Assembly (NCBI RefSeq): GCF_001294465.1
Contig: NZ_LGAA01000016.1
Span: 62,001 to 126,000, forward strand
Direction: 5' to 3'
Origin: Moellerella wisconsensis ATCC 35017
Lineage (GTDB): Bacteria; Pseudomonadota; Gammaproteobacteria; Enterobacterales; Enterobacteriaceae
DNA length: 64,000 bases
Under the pieces are notes generated by a model. That model worked only from the letters and a program-made list of their open reading frames with translations, was not told the origin of the DNA and made no database searches. The stretch's first letter is position 1. The number at the start of each line of letters is the position of its first letter. This document shows positions 31,373 to 42,277 of this stretch, piece after piece. The position numbers and the translations under genes were made by a program.

Positions 31373-31544
31373 GATCATCTACAAAAAATTGTTTTAAAAC
31401 AAGATGATTCTTAATATAAATCAGTTATTATTAGTGCCAATAATTATTCTAAATAGCTCAACTATATAGCTCAATTATTTTCGCGATGAAAATAGTATGA
31501 AATATGTAGGGGTTATATTTTATCCATTGTTAAGGGTTTTTTTT

Positions 31545-32441
31545 ATGTCTCATTCTCAGAGTGGCATCTTATTAGATCATAGTCGTTTTGGTATTTTTAT
31601 TGAAGCGATGATCCAGGGTCCACTAGACGAAATTAAAGCTGGGTGCCAACGTTTTATTGCTGAATTACAGAAACTACAACCTGAATATCCAAGCGATCGT
31701 CTCGGCGCAGTTGTGGCCTTTGGTTCCGATGTCTGGAAGCAATTATCTACAGCAGAAAGCGCCCCTGAACTTAAACCTTTTCAGCCATTAGGTAAAGGAT
31801 TAGCTCCAGCAACACAGCGCGATATGTTTATTCATATCCAGTCGCAACGCCATGATATTAATTTCTCTTTAGCCCAAGCCGCCTTGAAAGCATTTGGCAA
31901 CGTAATTCACGTTGAAGAAGAGATCCACGGTTTTCGTTGGGTAGAAGAACGCGATTTAAGCGGTTTTATCGATGGAACAGAAAATCCACAAGGTGAAGAA
32001 CGCGAAGAAGTTACACTGATCCCTGAAGGGATTGATATGGGTGGAAGCTATATTCTGGTTCAGCGTTATGAACATAATCTGGATAAATGGGCGCGCTTCT
32101 CTGAACACGAACAAGAGAAAATGATTGGCCGAACTAAAAAAGACAGTATTGAGTTGGACGAAGATGCTCGCAATATTACGTCTCATGTTTCTCGCGTTGC
32201 ACTGGATGAAGGGGAAGGTGAGTTAGCAATTATGCGCCATAGCTTGCCATATGGAACCGCGAGCGGAAAACATGGACTATATTTTATCGCTTACTGCAGT
32301 CGCTTGTATAATATAGAGAAGCAGTTATTAAGTATGTTTGGCGAATTAGATGGTAAGCATGATGATCTCTTACGTATGACTAAAGCGGTGTCTGGTAGCT
32401 ATTATTTTGCACCCTCAATCGAAACGCTGCTATCTTTATAA
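31545..32441 (+). CDS. yfeX: DyP-type haem peroxidase YfeX
   Basis: The ATG at 31545 gives 298 residues starting [16 protein letters not shown], matching E. coli YfeX (299). A longer in-frame reading from 31497 adds a hydrophobic stretch with no family support. The dye-decolourising peroxidase motif GFIDGTENP near residue 143 carries the distal aspartate. YVFVQR-like [12 protein letters not shown] and [18 protein letters not shown] line the haem pocket, and the proximal histidine is expected near residue 215. It is a cytoplasmic peroxidase; a proposed deferrochelatase role is disputed. Confidence 0.95.
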   Translation: MSHSQSGILLDHSRFGIFIEAMIQGPLDEIKAGCQRFIAELQKLQPEYPSDRLGAVVAFGSDVWKQLSTAESAPELKPFQPLGKGLAPATQRDMFIHIQSQRHDINFSLAQAALKAFGNVIHVEEEIHGFRWVEERDLSGFIDGTENPQGEEREEVTLIPEGIDMGGSYILVQRYEHNLDKWARFSEHEQEKMIGRTKKDSIELDEDARNITSHVSRVALDEGEGELAIMRHSLPYGTASGKHGLYFIAYCSRLYNIEKQLLSMFGELDGKHDDLLRMTKAVSGSYYFAPSIETLLSL

Positions 32442-32805
32442 TTAATATAGCAGGAGTAATTAATTATAATTATTAATGTTCGAGAGCTGCAAGGATGCAG
32501 CTTATATTTGCGCGAGTATATTGCTTCGTGATGTTATTTATTTATATGCAGTTGAAGATAATCTCTGCTTATTTATGTTCACAGCGCTAAATCACGTCTT
32601 TTTTACTATTCAAATGAATATCCTTCAATCGAACTTATACCCCTAATGATTTGAAATATAAAGAATTTAATAGGCTTATTGCATTTTTATCTTTCTAATG
32701 CGAATTTGTTATATTAAAAAGGAATACATAGCTACACAGTTATAAACAAAGCGGATAAAGTAACAGCATAGTTTGTAAATATTTCATTTAATAAGCAGGT
32801 GATTA
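32442..32805 (+). other. Gene-free stretch upstream of cysP
   Basis: 364 bp without an ORF. It has a 7-bp hairpin AGCTGCA/TGCAGCT near 32484 and TATACCCCTAATGATTTGAA near 32638, reminiscent of a boundary motif of enterobacterial intergenic repeats. The region must include the cysP promoter and probably a CysB site, which I cannot place by eye. Confidence 0.45.
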
Positions 32806-33843
32806 ATGAAAACGATACTGATTAAAACTAAATCAATCAAAAAAACCATACTCGCCAGCTTAACGGCATGCACTCTGTTTGCTAGCCCTCAAGTGCTGAG
32901 TGCTGAATTATTAAATAGCTCTTATGATGTTGCGAGGGAGTTATTTACTGCACTAAATCCGCCTTTTGAAAAACAATGGCAGCAGCAACATCCCGATGAC
33001 AAATTAACTATTAAACAGTCACATGCCGGATCATCAAAACAAGCACTAGCTATTTTACAAGGTTTAAAAGCCGATGTAGTGACGTACAATCAAGTGACGG
33101 ATGTACAAATTTTACATGATCGCGGTAATTTAATTCCGGCAGATTGGCAATCTCGATTACCTAATAATAGCTCGCCATATTATTCCACTATGGCATTTTT
33201 GGTACGCAAGGATAATCCTAAAGGCATTCATAGTTGGGATGACTTAGTCCGTCAAGATGTTAAATTAATTTTTCCTAACCCCAAAACTTCAGGCAATGGG
33301 CGCTATACCTATCTTGCAGCTTGGGGAGCGTTTCAACAACAAAATGGCGGCGATCAAGCAAAAACTTATCAGCAAATGAAACAATTTTTACAGAATGTCG
33401 AGGTTTTTGATACCGGCGGGCGGGGAGCAACCACCACATTTATTGAACGTAATTTAGGTGATGTACTTATTAGTTTTGAATCTGAAGTGAATAATATTCG
33501 TCAGCAATATGGTGAAGATAATTATCAAGTTATTGTACCACCAGTGGATATTTTAGCTGAATTTCCAGTGACTTGGGTAGATAAAAATATTCAAAAAAAC
33601 GGTAATGAGGCGGTGGCAAAGGCCTATTTAAATTATTTATATAGCCCAGAGGCTCAAGAAATTATTACTAGTTTTAATTATCGAGTTAACGATAAGCAAG
33701 TGATGGAAAAATATAGTAATAAATTCCCTCAGACCAAACTATTTACTGTTGAACAGCAATTTGGTAGCTGGCCTCAAGTTATGACTAATCATTTTATGAC
33801 TGGTGGTAAACTGGATCAGCTATTGGCTGAAGGGCGTAAGTAA
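32806..33843 (+). CDS. cysP: Thiosulfate/sulfate-binding periplasmic protein CysP
   Basis: 345 residues. A clear signal peptide ends near residue 32 (FASPQVLSA). The mature part starts with [18 protein letters not shown] and includes [25 protein letters not shown] and [18 protein letters not shown], typical of sulfate-binding proteins. It captures thiosulfate or sulfate for the CysTWA transporter. Its stop overlaps the cysT start by one base (TAATG). Confidence 0.95.
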   Translation: MKTILIKTKSIKKTILASLTACTLFASPQVLSAELLNSSYDVARELFTALNPPFEKQWQQQHPDDKLTIKQSHAGSSKQALAILQGLKADVVTYNQVTDVQILHDRGNLIPADWQSRLPNNSSPYYSTMAFLVRKDNPKGIHSWDDLVRQDVKLIFPNPKTSGNGRYTYLAAWGAFQQQNGGDQAKTYQQMKQFLQNVEVFDTGGRGATTTFIERNLGDVLISFESEVNNIRQQYGEDNYQVIVPPVDILAEFPVTWVDKNIQKNGNEAVAKAYLNYLYSPEAQEIITSFNYRVNDKQVMEKYSNKFPQTKLFTVEQQFGSWPQVMTNHFMTGGKLDQLLAEGRK

Positions 33844-34673
33844 TGTTTGGCGCTGGGAAACGATTTTTACCTGGATTTGGTCTGACATTAGGCAGTAGTT
33901 TATTGTATACCTGCCTAATATTATTGTTGCCACTAAGTGCATTAGTCGTGCAATTGTCGAGCATGACATGGGAACAATATTGGACAGTGATCAGTTACCC
34001 GCAAGTAGTTGCAGCCTATAAAGTCACTTTACTGGCAGCATTAGCCGCGAGTCTTTTTAATGCGGTATTTGGGATGATTTTAGCTTGGATATTAACTCGT
34101 TACCGTTTTCCTGGTCGAACTTTACTGGATGGTCTAGTTGATCTACCTTTTGCCTTACCGACGGCGGTTGCAGGGTTAACATTGGCGACTTTATTCGCGA
34201 CATCAGGTTGGTATGGGCAATTTTTACATCAATTTGATATTAAAGTGGTGAATACGTGGCTGGGTATTTCTGTAGCAATGGCGTTTACTAGCATCCCGTT
34301 TGTGGTCAGAACCGTACAACCGGTATTGGAAGAGTTAGGACCCGAATATGAAGAGGCGGCACAAACGTTAGGGGCAACCCGCTGGCAAGCATTTAGACGT
34401 GTAGTATTACCGGAATTATCGCCGGCATTATTGGCCGGAACTGTTCTGTCATTTACACGTAGCTTAGGTGAGTTTGGCGCGGTAATTTTTATTGCTGGCA
34501 ATATTGCATGGCAAACTGAAGTGGTTTCTTTAATGATTTTCAGCCAGTTGCAACAGTTTGATTTTGCAGCTGCGAGTGCTATTGCCTCGGTTATTTTGGC
34601 GGTCTCACTGCTGCTATTATTTAGCGCGAATATCGTACAAAGTCGTTTTGGTAAACGCTTAGGGGGCAAATGA
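33843..34673 (+). CDS. cysT: Sulfate/thiosulfate permease subunit CysT (CysU)
   Basis: 276 residues with about six membrane helices. The EAA loop coupling to the ATPase reads EYEEAAQTLGATRWQAFRRV near residue 176. It forms the inner-membrane channel with CysW. The start overlaps cysP and the end overlaps cysW (ATGA), so translation is coupled. Confidence 0.96.
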   Translation: MFGAGKRFLPGFGLTLGSSLLYTCLILLLPLSALVVQLSSMTWEQYWTVISYPQVVAAYKVTLLAALAASLFNAVFGMILAWILTRYRFPGRTLLDGLVDLPFALPTAVAGLTLATLFATSGWYGQFLHQFDIKVVNTWLGISVAMAFTSIPFVVRTVQPVLEELGPEYEEAAQTLGATRWQAFRRVVLPELSPALLAGTVLSFTRSLGEFGAVIFIAGNIAWQTEVVSLMIFSQLQQFDFAAASAIASVILAVSLLLLFSANIVQSRFGKRLGGK

Positions 34674-35530
34674 TGGCTGATATTACACCATTAAGACAGG
34701 CTACTCGAGCGCCAATAAATTGGGCTAAGTGGAGCTTGATTATCATCGGGTTATTATTTTCACTGCTGCTATTAGTGATCCCAATTATTTGGATATTCAT
34801 GACTGCTTTTGCTAAAGGTATTGATCAGGTTCTGCTCAATTTAGTGGATCCTGATATGCTCCATGCGATTGGTTTAACAGTATTTATTGCTCTTATCACT
34901 GTGCCGGTTAATCTGGTTTTTGGGGTTATGATGGCATGGCTAGTGACGCGGTTTAAATTTCCCGGTCGCCAGTTACTGTTGACACTCATTGATATTCCAT
35001 TTGCGGTTTCACCAGTGGTCGCCGGCCTGCTGTATTTACTATTTTATGGTTCGAACAGCTGGTTTGGTCAATGGCTGGAAGGTTTTGATATTCAGCTAAT
35101 GTTCTCTTGGCCGGGGATGGCTTTGGTAACTATTTTTGTAACCTGTCCGTTTGTTATCCGTGAGTTAGTGCCATTGATGCTAAGCCAAGGTAGCCAAGAG
35201 GATGAAGCCGCGGTGCTATTAGGCGCCTCGGGTTGGAAAATGTTTTGGCGTGTAACATTACCGAATATTCGGTGGGCCTTATTGTACGGAGTAGTGTTGA
35301 CCAACGCTCGAGCAATTGGTGAATTTGGCGCCGTTTCTGTAGTTTCAGGTGCCATACGCGGAGAAACATATACGTTGCCTTTACAGGTTGAGTTATTACA
35401 TCAGGATTACAATACGGTCGGGGCATTTACTGCTGCTGGTATTTTAGCATTGATTGCGATAATCACGCTGATTATTAAAAGTGCACTGCAATGGCGTTTA
35501 GACCATCAGCAAAACTCGGCCGGGAGTTAA
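34670..35530 (+). CDS. cysW: Sulfate/thiosulfate permease subunit CysW
   Basis: 286 residues with about six membrane helices. The EAA loop reads [20 protein letters not shown] near residue 178. It is the second channel subunit. The start overlaps the cysT stop; a second ATG follows immediately at 34673 and could be the real start. cysA follows after 22 bp. Confidence 0.96.
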   Translation: MMADITPLRQATRAPINWAKWSLIIIGLLFSLLLLVIPIIWIFMTAFAKGIDQVLLNLVDPDMLHAIGLTVFIALITVPVNLVFGVMMAWLVTRFKFPGRQLLLTLIDIPFAVSPVVAGLLYLLFYGSNSWFGQWLEGFDIQLMFSWPGMALVTIFVTCPFVIRELVPLMLSQGSQEDEAAVLLGASGWKMFWRVTLPNIRWALLYGVVLTNARAIGEFGAVSVVSGAIRGETYTLPLQVELLHQDYNTVGAFTAAGILALIAIITLIIKSALQWRLDHQQNSAGS

Positions 35531-35552
35531 CCGATTCAGGAGTAAACAGGTT

Positions 35553-36641
35553 ATGAGTATTCAGATAGAAAACATCAGTAAATATTTTGGTAGCACACAA
35601 GTTTTACGCGATATTTCTTTGGATATCCCATCTGGTGAAATGATGGCTTTGCTTGGGCCTTCGGGCTCAGGGAAAACTACCTTGTTAAGGATTATTGCGG
35701 GATTAGAGCAACAGAGCCGAGGGCATTTAAAATTTCATGAGCGAGATGTTAGCCGTTTGCACGCTAAAGATCGCCAAGTTGGGTTTGTTTTTCAGCATTA
35801 TGCATTGTTTCGACATATGAGTGTGTTTGACAATGTGGCTTTTGGCTTAACGGTATTGCCGCGTAAACAGCGCCCTTCTGTAAATGAAATTAAGCATAAG
35901 GTAATGAAATTACTTGAAATGGTTCAGCTATCTCATTTGGCTCAGCGTTTTCCCGCCCAATTATCTGGAGGACAAAAACAGCGGGTAGCTTTAGCTAGAG
36001 CATTGGCTGTTGAGCCTCAAATTTTATTGCTTGATGAGCCTTTTGGTGCACTGGATGCCCAAGTGCGTATGGAATTAAGACGTTGGCTACGCCAATTACA
36101 TGAAGAGCTAAAATTCACCAGTGTATTTGTAACCCATGATCAGGAAGAAGCCATGGAAGTGGCTGATAAAATTGTGGTTATGAGCCAAGGACATATTGAA
36201 CAAGTGGGTACACCGGAACAAATTTGGCATACACCAGAGACGCGTTTTGTTTTAGAGTTTATGGGGGAAGTAAATCATTTATCTGGCGTTATCAAAGGAT
36301 CTCAATTATTAATTGATAAGTATAGTTTTGGTTTACAACATACCCCTATTGAACAAGGTGCTGTAGATGTATTTATGCGCCCGTGGGAAATTAGTTTAGC
36401 TCAACAAAGTGATAGTTTTCATCAGCTTCCCGTAAAAATTATTGAAGCGGGGCCTCGTGGTCACTTTTGGCAATTGACAGTACAGCCATTGGGTTGGGGT
36501 CAGTTGCCGATTTCAGTCGTTTGGCAGTCTGGCGCGAATATTCCTGTGCGCGGTGAACATTATTTTTTAGGTACCAAACAGCTGCGTATTTACCAAGATA
36601 ATAACCAAGTAATGTTACGAGAATTAGCATGTAGTGCTTAA
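35553..36641 (+). CDS. cysA: Sulfate/thiosulfate ABC transporter ATPase CysA
   Basis: 362 residues (E. coli 365). Walker [10 protein letters not shown] near residue 35, signature [15 protein letters not shown] near 134, Walker [13 protein letters not shown] near 154, and the switch histidine in [11 protein letters not shown]-terminal TOBE-type regulatory domain starts near 240. It powers sulfate and thiosulfate import. Confidence 0.97.
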   Translation: MSIQIENISKYFGSTQVLRDISLDIPSGEMMALLGPSGSGKTTLLRIIAGLEQQSRGHLKFHERDVSRLHAKDRQVGFVFQHYALFRHMSVFDNVAFGLTVLPRKQRPSVNEIKHKVMKLLEMVQLSHLAQRFPAQLSGGQKQRVALARALAVEPQILLLDEPFGALDAQVRMELRRWLRQLHEELKFTSVFVTHDQEEAMEVADKIVVMSQGHIEQVGTPEQIWHTPETRFVLEFMGEVNHLSGVIKGSQLLIDKYSFGLQHTPIEQGAVDVFMRPWEISLAQQSDSFHQLPVKIIEAGPRGHFWQLTVQPLGWGQLPISVVWQSGANIPVRGEHYFLGTKQLRIYQDNNQVMLRELACSA

Positions 36642-36871
36642 ATAGTGTTTATATAATAATGGTGATGTGTTATTCCTAAAAAAGCTTATTAGTAGCCAAG
36701 GTTATTAGCTAGCAATCTTATTTCAGACTGAATGACTTTATGCGGATAAAGTTATTCGGCTTGAAATTTTTTCATTATGGCAGGCAACAAGAGTGCGTGT
36801 AATTATTTATTGCGCTAGTATCTTTACTGTACTGATTTATTATTATTTAAAATTATAAGAAGGATTTGACT

Positions 36872-37753
36872 GTGGTAAGTCTGGATCAATTTATCGGGAA
36901 TACGCCGTTAGTACAGTTACAGCGGTTAACGCAAGGATTTGATGCACAAGTATGGGTCAAGCTGGAAGGTAATAATCCCGCAGGTTCGGTCAAAGATAGA
37001 GCGGCTCTCTCGATGATTAGTCAGGCTGAATTACGGGGAGAAATCACACCGGGTGACACCTTAATTGAGGCAACTAGCGGCAATACAGGGATCGCCTTAG
37101 CCATGATTGCAGCAGTAAAGGGCTATCACTTGAAATTATTGATGCCAGAAAATATGAGCTTAGAGCGTCAGGCATCAATGCGTGCTTATGGCGCGGAGCT
37201 AATTTTGGTCAGTCGTGAAGTTGGCATGGAAGGGGCGCGAGATTTAGCTCAAGAAATGCAGCGTAGAGGTGAAGGTAAAGTTTTAGATCAATTTAATAAT
37301 CCTGATAATTCACTGGCCCATTTTAAAACAACTGGCCCAGAAATTTGGCAGCAAACCGACGGTAAAATAACTCATTTTGTTTCCAGTATGGGGACTACGG
37401 GAACAATTACTGGTGTTAGCCAATATTTAAAATCAAAATCAGATAATGTGCAAATAATAGGTTTGCAGCCGGCAGAAAAAAGCCAAATTCCTGGCATTCG
37501 GCGTTGGTCTCCTAATTATTTGCCCGCTATTTTTCAGCCTAAATTAGTTGATAGTATTTTAGACGTCACCCAAACTGATGCGGAAAATACGATGAAAGCA
37601 CTGGCTCAGAAAGAAGGTATTTTTTGTGGCGTGAGCTCAGGAGGCGCAGTATTTAGTGCGCTAAAAATAGCTAAAGAAAATCCGGGAGCTGTAGTAGTTG
37701 CGATTATTTGCGATCGTGGTGATCGTTATTTATCGACGGGTGTATTTAATTAA
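36872..37753 (+). CDS. cysM: Cysteine synthase B (CysM)
   Basis: I choose the GTG at 36872 (MVSLDQFIGNTPLV, 293 residues; E. coli 303). AGAAGGA lies 7 bp before it, while a TTG at 36866 would be too close to that site. The PLP lysine is in NNPAGSVKDRAAL near residue 40, and [13 protein letters not shown] binds the substrate. CysM makes cysteine from O-acetylserine and sulfide, and can use thiosulfate to make S-sulfocysteine. That fits its place after the thiosulfate importer. Confidence 0.95.
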   Translation: MVSLDQFIGNTPLVQLQRLTQGFDAQVWVKLEGNNPAGSVKDRAALSMISQAELRGEITPGDTLIEATSGNTGIALAMIAAVKGYHLKLLMPENMSLERQASMRAYGAELILVSREVGMEGARDLAQEMQRRGEGKVLDQFNNPDNSLAHFKTTGPEIWQQTDGKITHFVSSMGTTGTITGVSQYLKSKSDNVQIIGLQPAEKSQIPGIRRWSPNYLPAIFQPKLVDSILDVTQTDAENTMKALAQKEGIFCGVSSGGAVFSALKIAKENPGAVVVAIICDRGDRYLSTGVFN

Positions 37754-37788
37754 TTTTCTCGTATCTATAAAATCAATCAAATTAAATT

Positions 37789-37818
37789 AATAGGAGAAAG
37801 CCAGTGCTTTCTCCTATT
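37789..37818. terminator. Hairpin between converging cysM and melB
   Basis: A perfect 13-bp stem (37789-37801 with 37806-37818), loop CAGT, weak flanking T-run on both strands. It probably ends transcripts from both sides. Confidence 0.65.
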
Positions 37819-37848
37819 GTATTTATAATAATTTATGTCTGAGCTATA

Positions 37849-39306
37849 TTAAGACAGTATTTTAGCATTATCTATTATGATTGTACTTGATTCAGTTTTA
37901 TGCTGTGAGATAATTTCTGAATTAGGCGTTTTACGGTATTTATCCAGTAGCGTAATTTGGATTTTACGTAAGAAATCACCATTCAATTTATAGTATTTAA
38001 AGTAGAGGATTAAGGTAATCGCAAAGAAAATACTGGGTAGCAAAATCATTATATATTGCATCCCGGCTATTGTTTCTAAGCTTTGTATTGCATTTGGAAT
38101 ATAACCGACAATCGCTAACATAACACCAATAAAGAAAGCTGCAAATGCAGAGCCGGCTTTCACCACTAGCGTTTGTACTGAATAGGCGATACTTTCGCAA
38201 CGAACGTTAAGTTTATATTCCCCGTAATCTACCGTGTCCGCTACCATTATAACTTGTAATACCCAAAATAACCCAGAGCCCACGCTAAGTAACATTCCTG
38301 CAAACAGGATAATACTAGCGCTGTGACTTTCAATAATCGCGCAATATACTAGAACACAACAGCCCAAAATTGGCATAATAGACGCACAGGCCCATAATAT
38401 CCGCCGGCCAAAGAAGCTGGCTAATTTGTGGAAGAATATTAGTGCAATAAGATTAGCGGCTCCAGCATAGGACATATAATAAGGAAATAATGAATCATCA
38501 CCAATAACATAGGTAAAATAGTAGATGGCAAATCCGGTAATGATATTAGAGGCAATATTGTAAGATAATGCCATGCCTAATAAACAGAAAAGCTGATCAT
38601 TTTTAAAAATAATCTTAATCATTTCTTTTAAGTTTAAGCTTTCTTCTTGTTTGACATGAATATCAGGATCATTTATGACTTGGCCGGAGGAGTAAACTTC
38701 TTTGACTGACCATAGGGTTACTATGGTTGAAATAATAAAGAACAAAATCAGAATTAATGTGAACATTTGAAAGCCAAAGCCTTTATCTTCACCTCCGATA
38801 TAATTAACAAAAGGCAAGGTAATACCCGCAGTAACAAAGCCGGCTAAGCTAGCAAAAAAACGAGGATAAGGAACTAATTGTTCGCGCTCTTTTTTATCTA
38901 AGGTAATTGTAGGGACTAAAGACCAGAATGGAATATCCATAATGGTATAAGTCATTCCCCACGCGATATAAGTAATCGCCACATAAGCCAAGCGATAATT
39001 ATCATCAATTAAGTGGGCGCTGAATAATAGAAATAAGGCGATTGAATTGGCGATGGTACCGACAAGGATCCACGGTTTAAATTTTCCCCAGCGAGAACGG
39101 GTATTATTAACTATCCATCCCATTATTGGATCATTAATGGCATCCCATATACGAGCAATCAGAAAAATAGTGCCGACTACCCCAACGGATAAGCCAACAA
39201 TATCGGTGTAATAATACATCAAGTACATGTAAACAATACCAATTGCAAAATCTTTACCGAAGGCGCCAAATCCATAACCGAGCTTAGTTTTTATCGATAT
39301 ACTCAT
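37849..39306 (-). CDS. melB: Melibiose:cation symporter MelB
   Basis: The ATG at 39306 gives 485 residues starting [28 protein letters not shown], near-identical to E. coli MelB (473) at this end. In-frame upstream sequence opens only with TTG and is left out. It has twelve membrane helices of the GPH family, with the sodium-site aspartates in helices II and IV ([34 protein letters not shown]). It imports melibiose with Na+, H+ or Li+. In E. coli, EIIA-Glc inhibits it; the crr gene for that protein lies about 3 kb away here. Confidence 0.96.
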   Translation of the reverse strand: MSISIKTKLGYGFGAFGKDFAIGIVYMYLMYYYTDIVGLSVGVVGTIFLIARIWDAINDPIMGWIVNNTRSRWGKFKPWILVGTIANSIALFLLFSAHLIDDNYRLAYVAITYIAWGMTYTIMDIPFWSLVPTITLDKKEREQLVPYPRFFASLAGFVTAGITLPFVNYIGGEDKGFGFQMFTLILILFFIISTIVTLWSVKEVYSSGQVINDPDIHVKQEESLNLKEMIKIIFKNDQLFCLLGMALSYNIASNIITGFAIYYFTYVIGDDSLFPYYMSYAGAANLIALIFFHKLASFFGRRILWACASIMPILGCCVLVYCAIIESHSASIILFAGMLLSVGSGLFWVLQVIMVADTVDYGEYKLNVRCESIAYSVQTLVVKAGSAFAAFFIGVMLAIVGYIPNAIQSLETIAGMQYIMILLPSIFFAITLILYFKYYKLNGDFLRKIQITLLDKYRKTPNSEIISQHKTESSTIIIDNAKILS

Positions 39307-39355
39307 AAGGTTATTAGTTGAAGTTACCTGCAACTACCCTGTTATCTATCATTGG

Positions 39356-39417
39356 GTGCTGCGAGCTAATAGCCATAAAATAATTAAATATTAATGGAAT
39401 AATAGCTATGGCAGCAC
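39356..39417 (-). other. Hairpin in the melA-melB gap
   Basis: GTGCTGC (39356-39362) pairs with GCAGCAC (39411-39417) around a 48-nt AT-rich loop that can form further pairs (AGCCAT with ATGG). It lies between the two cistrons and may stabilise the melA end or lower melB expression. Confidence 0.5.
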
Positions 39418-39431
39418 TATTTTATTCATAA

Positions 39432-40784
39432 TTAATTATGAATCCACTCAGGTAACCAATTGCCGTGGGCTTTAATTAAATCATCGACTAAGGCATATAT
39501 TTCATCGATACCGAGTACCGCTGCGGTATGTGGATCTAATAATGCGGCACGATAAATTTGTTGTTTATCTTGATTTATAACGGCTTCAGTTAATAACATT
39601 TGTACGTTGATATTGGTTTGCATTAATGCAGCCAGATGGCTCGGAATTTTACCAACTTTTGTTGGGCGGATCCCCATTGCATCGACCAAACAAGCTACTT
39701 CAACGCAGCATCCTTCAGGTAAATTATCGATCAATTGGTTATTACGTACGTTGCCATAAACAACGCTAGGTGTACCGGTCCAGATAGAGTTAATAATGGT
39801 ACTTGCATATTCGTTTGATTGTTTAATATCAATACGATCAGTATTTTTATATTCCGCTAATTCTTTATTCCAATTATCTATCTGTTCAACGCAGCGTTTT
39901 GGATATTCATCTAATGGCACTTTATAGCGTTCTATTAAATCGGGTCTGTTCGGTTTAATAAAATAAGGCGTGTATTCGGCAAAATGCTCAGAGGATTCAG
40001 TGACAAAATATCCCAGTTTTTTGAACATTTCATAGCGTACAATATTTTTACAGCGTGTATTACCGTGAATATTATCTTTAGGCGCTATGCCTGCTTCATA
40101 AGCTTTTAATAATTCAGGATAAATACTTGAGTATGAGCCATCGGCATTTCTTTTCTCTAGTTCAAGATAGAATGCCATGTGGTTGATCCCTGCGCTGCGA
40201 TAACGTAAATCTTGGTAATCAATATCTAGATCACGGGCTAATTCTTCTGCGGTACCTTGCACTGAGTGGCACAAACCTACTTGTTTAATATGTGGATATT
40301 TTGCATACATTGCCCAAGTGTTCATCGCCATTGGATTGACATAATTGAGCATAGTGGCTTCAGGACAAACATCGGTCATATCATCACAGATTTTCCATAA
40401 ATGAGGAATGGTCCGCAGTGCGCGCATAATACCACCAGGACCTAATGTATCCGCAATTGTCTGTTCTACACCATACTTTTTACAGATTTCAAAGTCAGTG
40501 ACTGTACAAGGCTCATAACCCCCAATTTGAAAGGCAACGATGACAAAATTAGAATCTTTTAGGGCTTCTTTTTGATCTGAATGACAACTTATTTTTCCAG
40601 TAGCTTGAGCTGATTTCATCAGTTTCTCAACTACAATATGTGATTCTTCTAGACGACGCTGGTCAATATCCATTAATGCAATATGGGCATTTTTCAATGC
40701 CGAGCGGTGAAATACATCGCCAAGAATATGTTTAACGAAAACGGTGGAGCCAGCGCCGATAAATGTAATTTTTGGACCTATCAT
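39432..40784 (-). CDS. melA: Alpha-galactosidase MelA (GH4)
   Basis: 450 residues (E. coli 451). The ATG at 40784 lies 8 bp after GAAGGA, better spaced than a TTG two codons upstream. The N-terminal Rossmann motif FIGAGSTVFVKHILGD near residue 10 binds the NAD+ needed by GH4 enzymes. MLNYVNPMAMNTWAM and VGLCHSVQGT hold substrate and Mn2+ ligands. It hydrolyses melibiose to galactose and glucose in the cytoplasm. Confidence 0.97.
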   Translation of the reverse strand: MIGPKITFIGAGSTVFVKHILGDVFHRSALKNAHIALMDIDQRRLEESHIVVEKLMKSAQATGKISCHSDQKEALKDSNFVIVAFQIGGYEPCTVTDFEICKKYGVEQTIADTLGPGGIMRALRTIPHLWKICDDMTDVCPEATMLNYVNPMAMNTWAMYAKYPHIKQVGLCHSVQGTAEELARDLDIDYQDLRYRSAGINHMAFYLELEKRNADGSYSSIYPELLKAYEAGIAPKDNIHGNTRCKNIVRYEMFKKLGYFVTESSEHFAEYTPYFIKPNRPDLIERYKVPLDEYPKRCVEQIDNWNKELAEYKNTDRIDIKQSNEYASTIINSIWTGTPSVVYGNVRNNQLIDNLPEGCCVEVACLVDAMGIRPTKVGKIPSHLAALMQTNINVQMLLTEAVINQDKQQIYRAALLDPHTAAVLGIDEIYALVDDLIKAHGNWLPEWIHN

Positions 40785-41204
40785 GATCAATTTCCTTCAG
40801 TATGCGATAATTCATAGGTTTATTGCTTTAATATCATACTGACACAGTAATTTAACAAAAATCGTCCATGTATTGATAGAAAGACTCCTGGATCCTCACA
40901 TCGATTATATTGAACACATTAATCTGAGTTTTCGAGATAAACTTTATCTAAAATGGGAATTTATAGTGAGAGCGATAAAAAATAATGTTTAAAATCGTTA
41001 AGTTATATTGATCACATATTTTATATTTAGTGTCTGGATTAGTTAATAACAGCTATATTATTCCCAATTATTAAGATTAGACTGATAAATAATAATAAAT
41101 ATATATATCGTAAAATCATATTTTATCTTTTTTAGATATAACGTTTTAGTTACAGATAATGTGATTACCAATATTGTCGTTATAAATATGAATAAGGTAT
41201 GAGT
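40785..41204 (-). promoter_or_regulatory. melA-melR divergent control region
   Basis: 420 bp, AT-rich, no ORF. By context it should hold the melAB and melR promoters with MelR and CRP sites. ACTCCTGGATCC at about 40885 resembles a MelR-type half site, and TTGATCACA near 41009 could be part of a CRP site; both are tentative. Confidence 0.4.
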
Positions 41205-42119
41205 ATGCCGACTAAGAAAAATAATTTAAATTCTGATTACGTCGGAATAGAGGACGGGACAACCAGTCCTTTAGCTCTCTATTCTGAATACCAACGCATG
41301 GAAATTGAATTACGTACTCCAGAAACTATGCTTATACCTCATTGGCATGGGCAAGTTGAGGTTAATATTCCTTTTGATGGAAATGTTGAATACTTGATTA
41401 ATGGTGAGAAAATTAGTGTAGAGCAGGGGCATATTACGATATTTTGGGCTTGTGTTCCTCATCGATTAATTAGTGTGAATAACTGTACCTCGATGGCAAT
41501 TTTTAATTTGCCAATGCATCTCTTTTTATCTTGGCCATTAAAAAAAGAGCTTATTAATCATATCACCCATGGGATGGTTGTGAGATCTAGCTTTCCACAT
41601 CAAGTCAGCCCATTTGAGGTCGCACGCTGGCAAGCTGAGTTAACGCAATCGAATGAACAAATTAAGCAGATTACTATTGAAGAAATCAGTTTAATGATTA
41701 AACGATTCGGTTTTATGGGATGGAATTCTTTATTGGTCAATAAAGCAGCTAAAACATCCAATAATGGCGTTTCTAAACATTCTCAATTTTATGTCAGCCA
41801 AATGCTTGAATTTATAGCTGAAAATTATGATACATCACTCTCAGTCAATCAGGTCGCAGAGCATGTAAAATTAAATTCAAATTATGCGATGGGAATATTC
41901 CAGAGTGTGATGCAGTTGACGATGAAGCAATATATTACAGCGATGCGTATAAATCATGCGCGGGTATTATTAAGCGACAGTGATAAAACGGTATTTGATA
42001 TAGCGTTGACCGCTGGGTTTAATTCTTCTAGCCGCTTTTATGATACTTTTCGTAAGGTTGTTGGTATGACGCCCCAGAAATATCGAAAAATGACTAAGTC
42101 ACAAATACCATCGGAATAA
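41205..42119 (+). CDS. melR: Melibiose operon regulator MelR (AraC family)
   Basis: I choose the ATG at 41205, 7 bp after AAGG; an ATG two codons upstream is too close to that site. The protein is 304 residues (E. coli 302). The N-terminal cupin sensor includes SLYSEYQRMEIE-like and HWHGQVEVNIPFDG segments. The C-terminal AraC domain (about 195-295) has two helix-turn-helix units and ends GFNSSSRFYDTFRKVVGMTPQKYRK. MelR activates melAB with melibiose and represses its own promoter. Confidence 0.95.
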   Translation: MPTKKNNLNSDYVGIEDGTTSPLALYSEYQRMEIELRTPETMLIPHWHGQVEVNIPFDGNVEYLINGEKISVEQGHITIFWACVPHRLISVNNCTSMAIFNLPMHLFLSWPLKKELINHITHGMVVRSSFPHQVSPFEVARWQAELTQSNEQIKQITIEEISLMIKRFGFMGWNSLLVNKAAKTSNNGVSKHSQFYVSQMLEFIAENYDTSLSVNQVAEHVKLNSNYAMGIFQSVMQLTMKQYITAMRINHARVLLSDSDKTVFDIALTAGFNSSSRFYDTFRKVVGMTPQKYRKMTKSQIPSE

Positions 42120-42195
42120 GTGCAAGAGGTATTTTAATGGTGATAGTATTTTTTAGTTAAGTTATCAAATTATCTTCAAACTATTTTAGTCATAA

Positions 42196-42225
42196 AAAAA
42201 CCTATGCTTTATAGCATAGGTTTTT
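42196..42225. terminator. Bidirectional terminator between melR and crr
   Basis: AAAAACCTATGCT (42196-42208) pairs with AGCATAGGTTTTT (42213-42225), loop TTAT, with T-runs on both strands. It serves the converging melR and crr messages. Confidence 0.9.
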
Positions 42226-42230
42226 AATCC

Positions 42231-42261
42231 CTCAGCTATCAATAAGTCATTGATAGCTGAG
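42231..42261 (-). other. Second hairpin after crr
   Basis: CTCAGCTATCAAT and ATTGATAGCTGAG form a perfect 13-bp stem with a 5-nt loop, 17 bp after the crr stop and without a T-run. It may protect the 3' end of the pts message. Confidence 0.7.
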
Positions 42262-42277
42262 TATGGAAGATCAATAA

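Noticed and set aside
40785-41204. Precise CRP and MelR operator assignments
   Set aside because: Only half-site resemblances are visible; no palindromic CRP site stands out, so I left them as tentative notes within the control-region entry.
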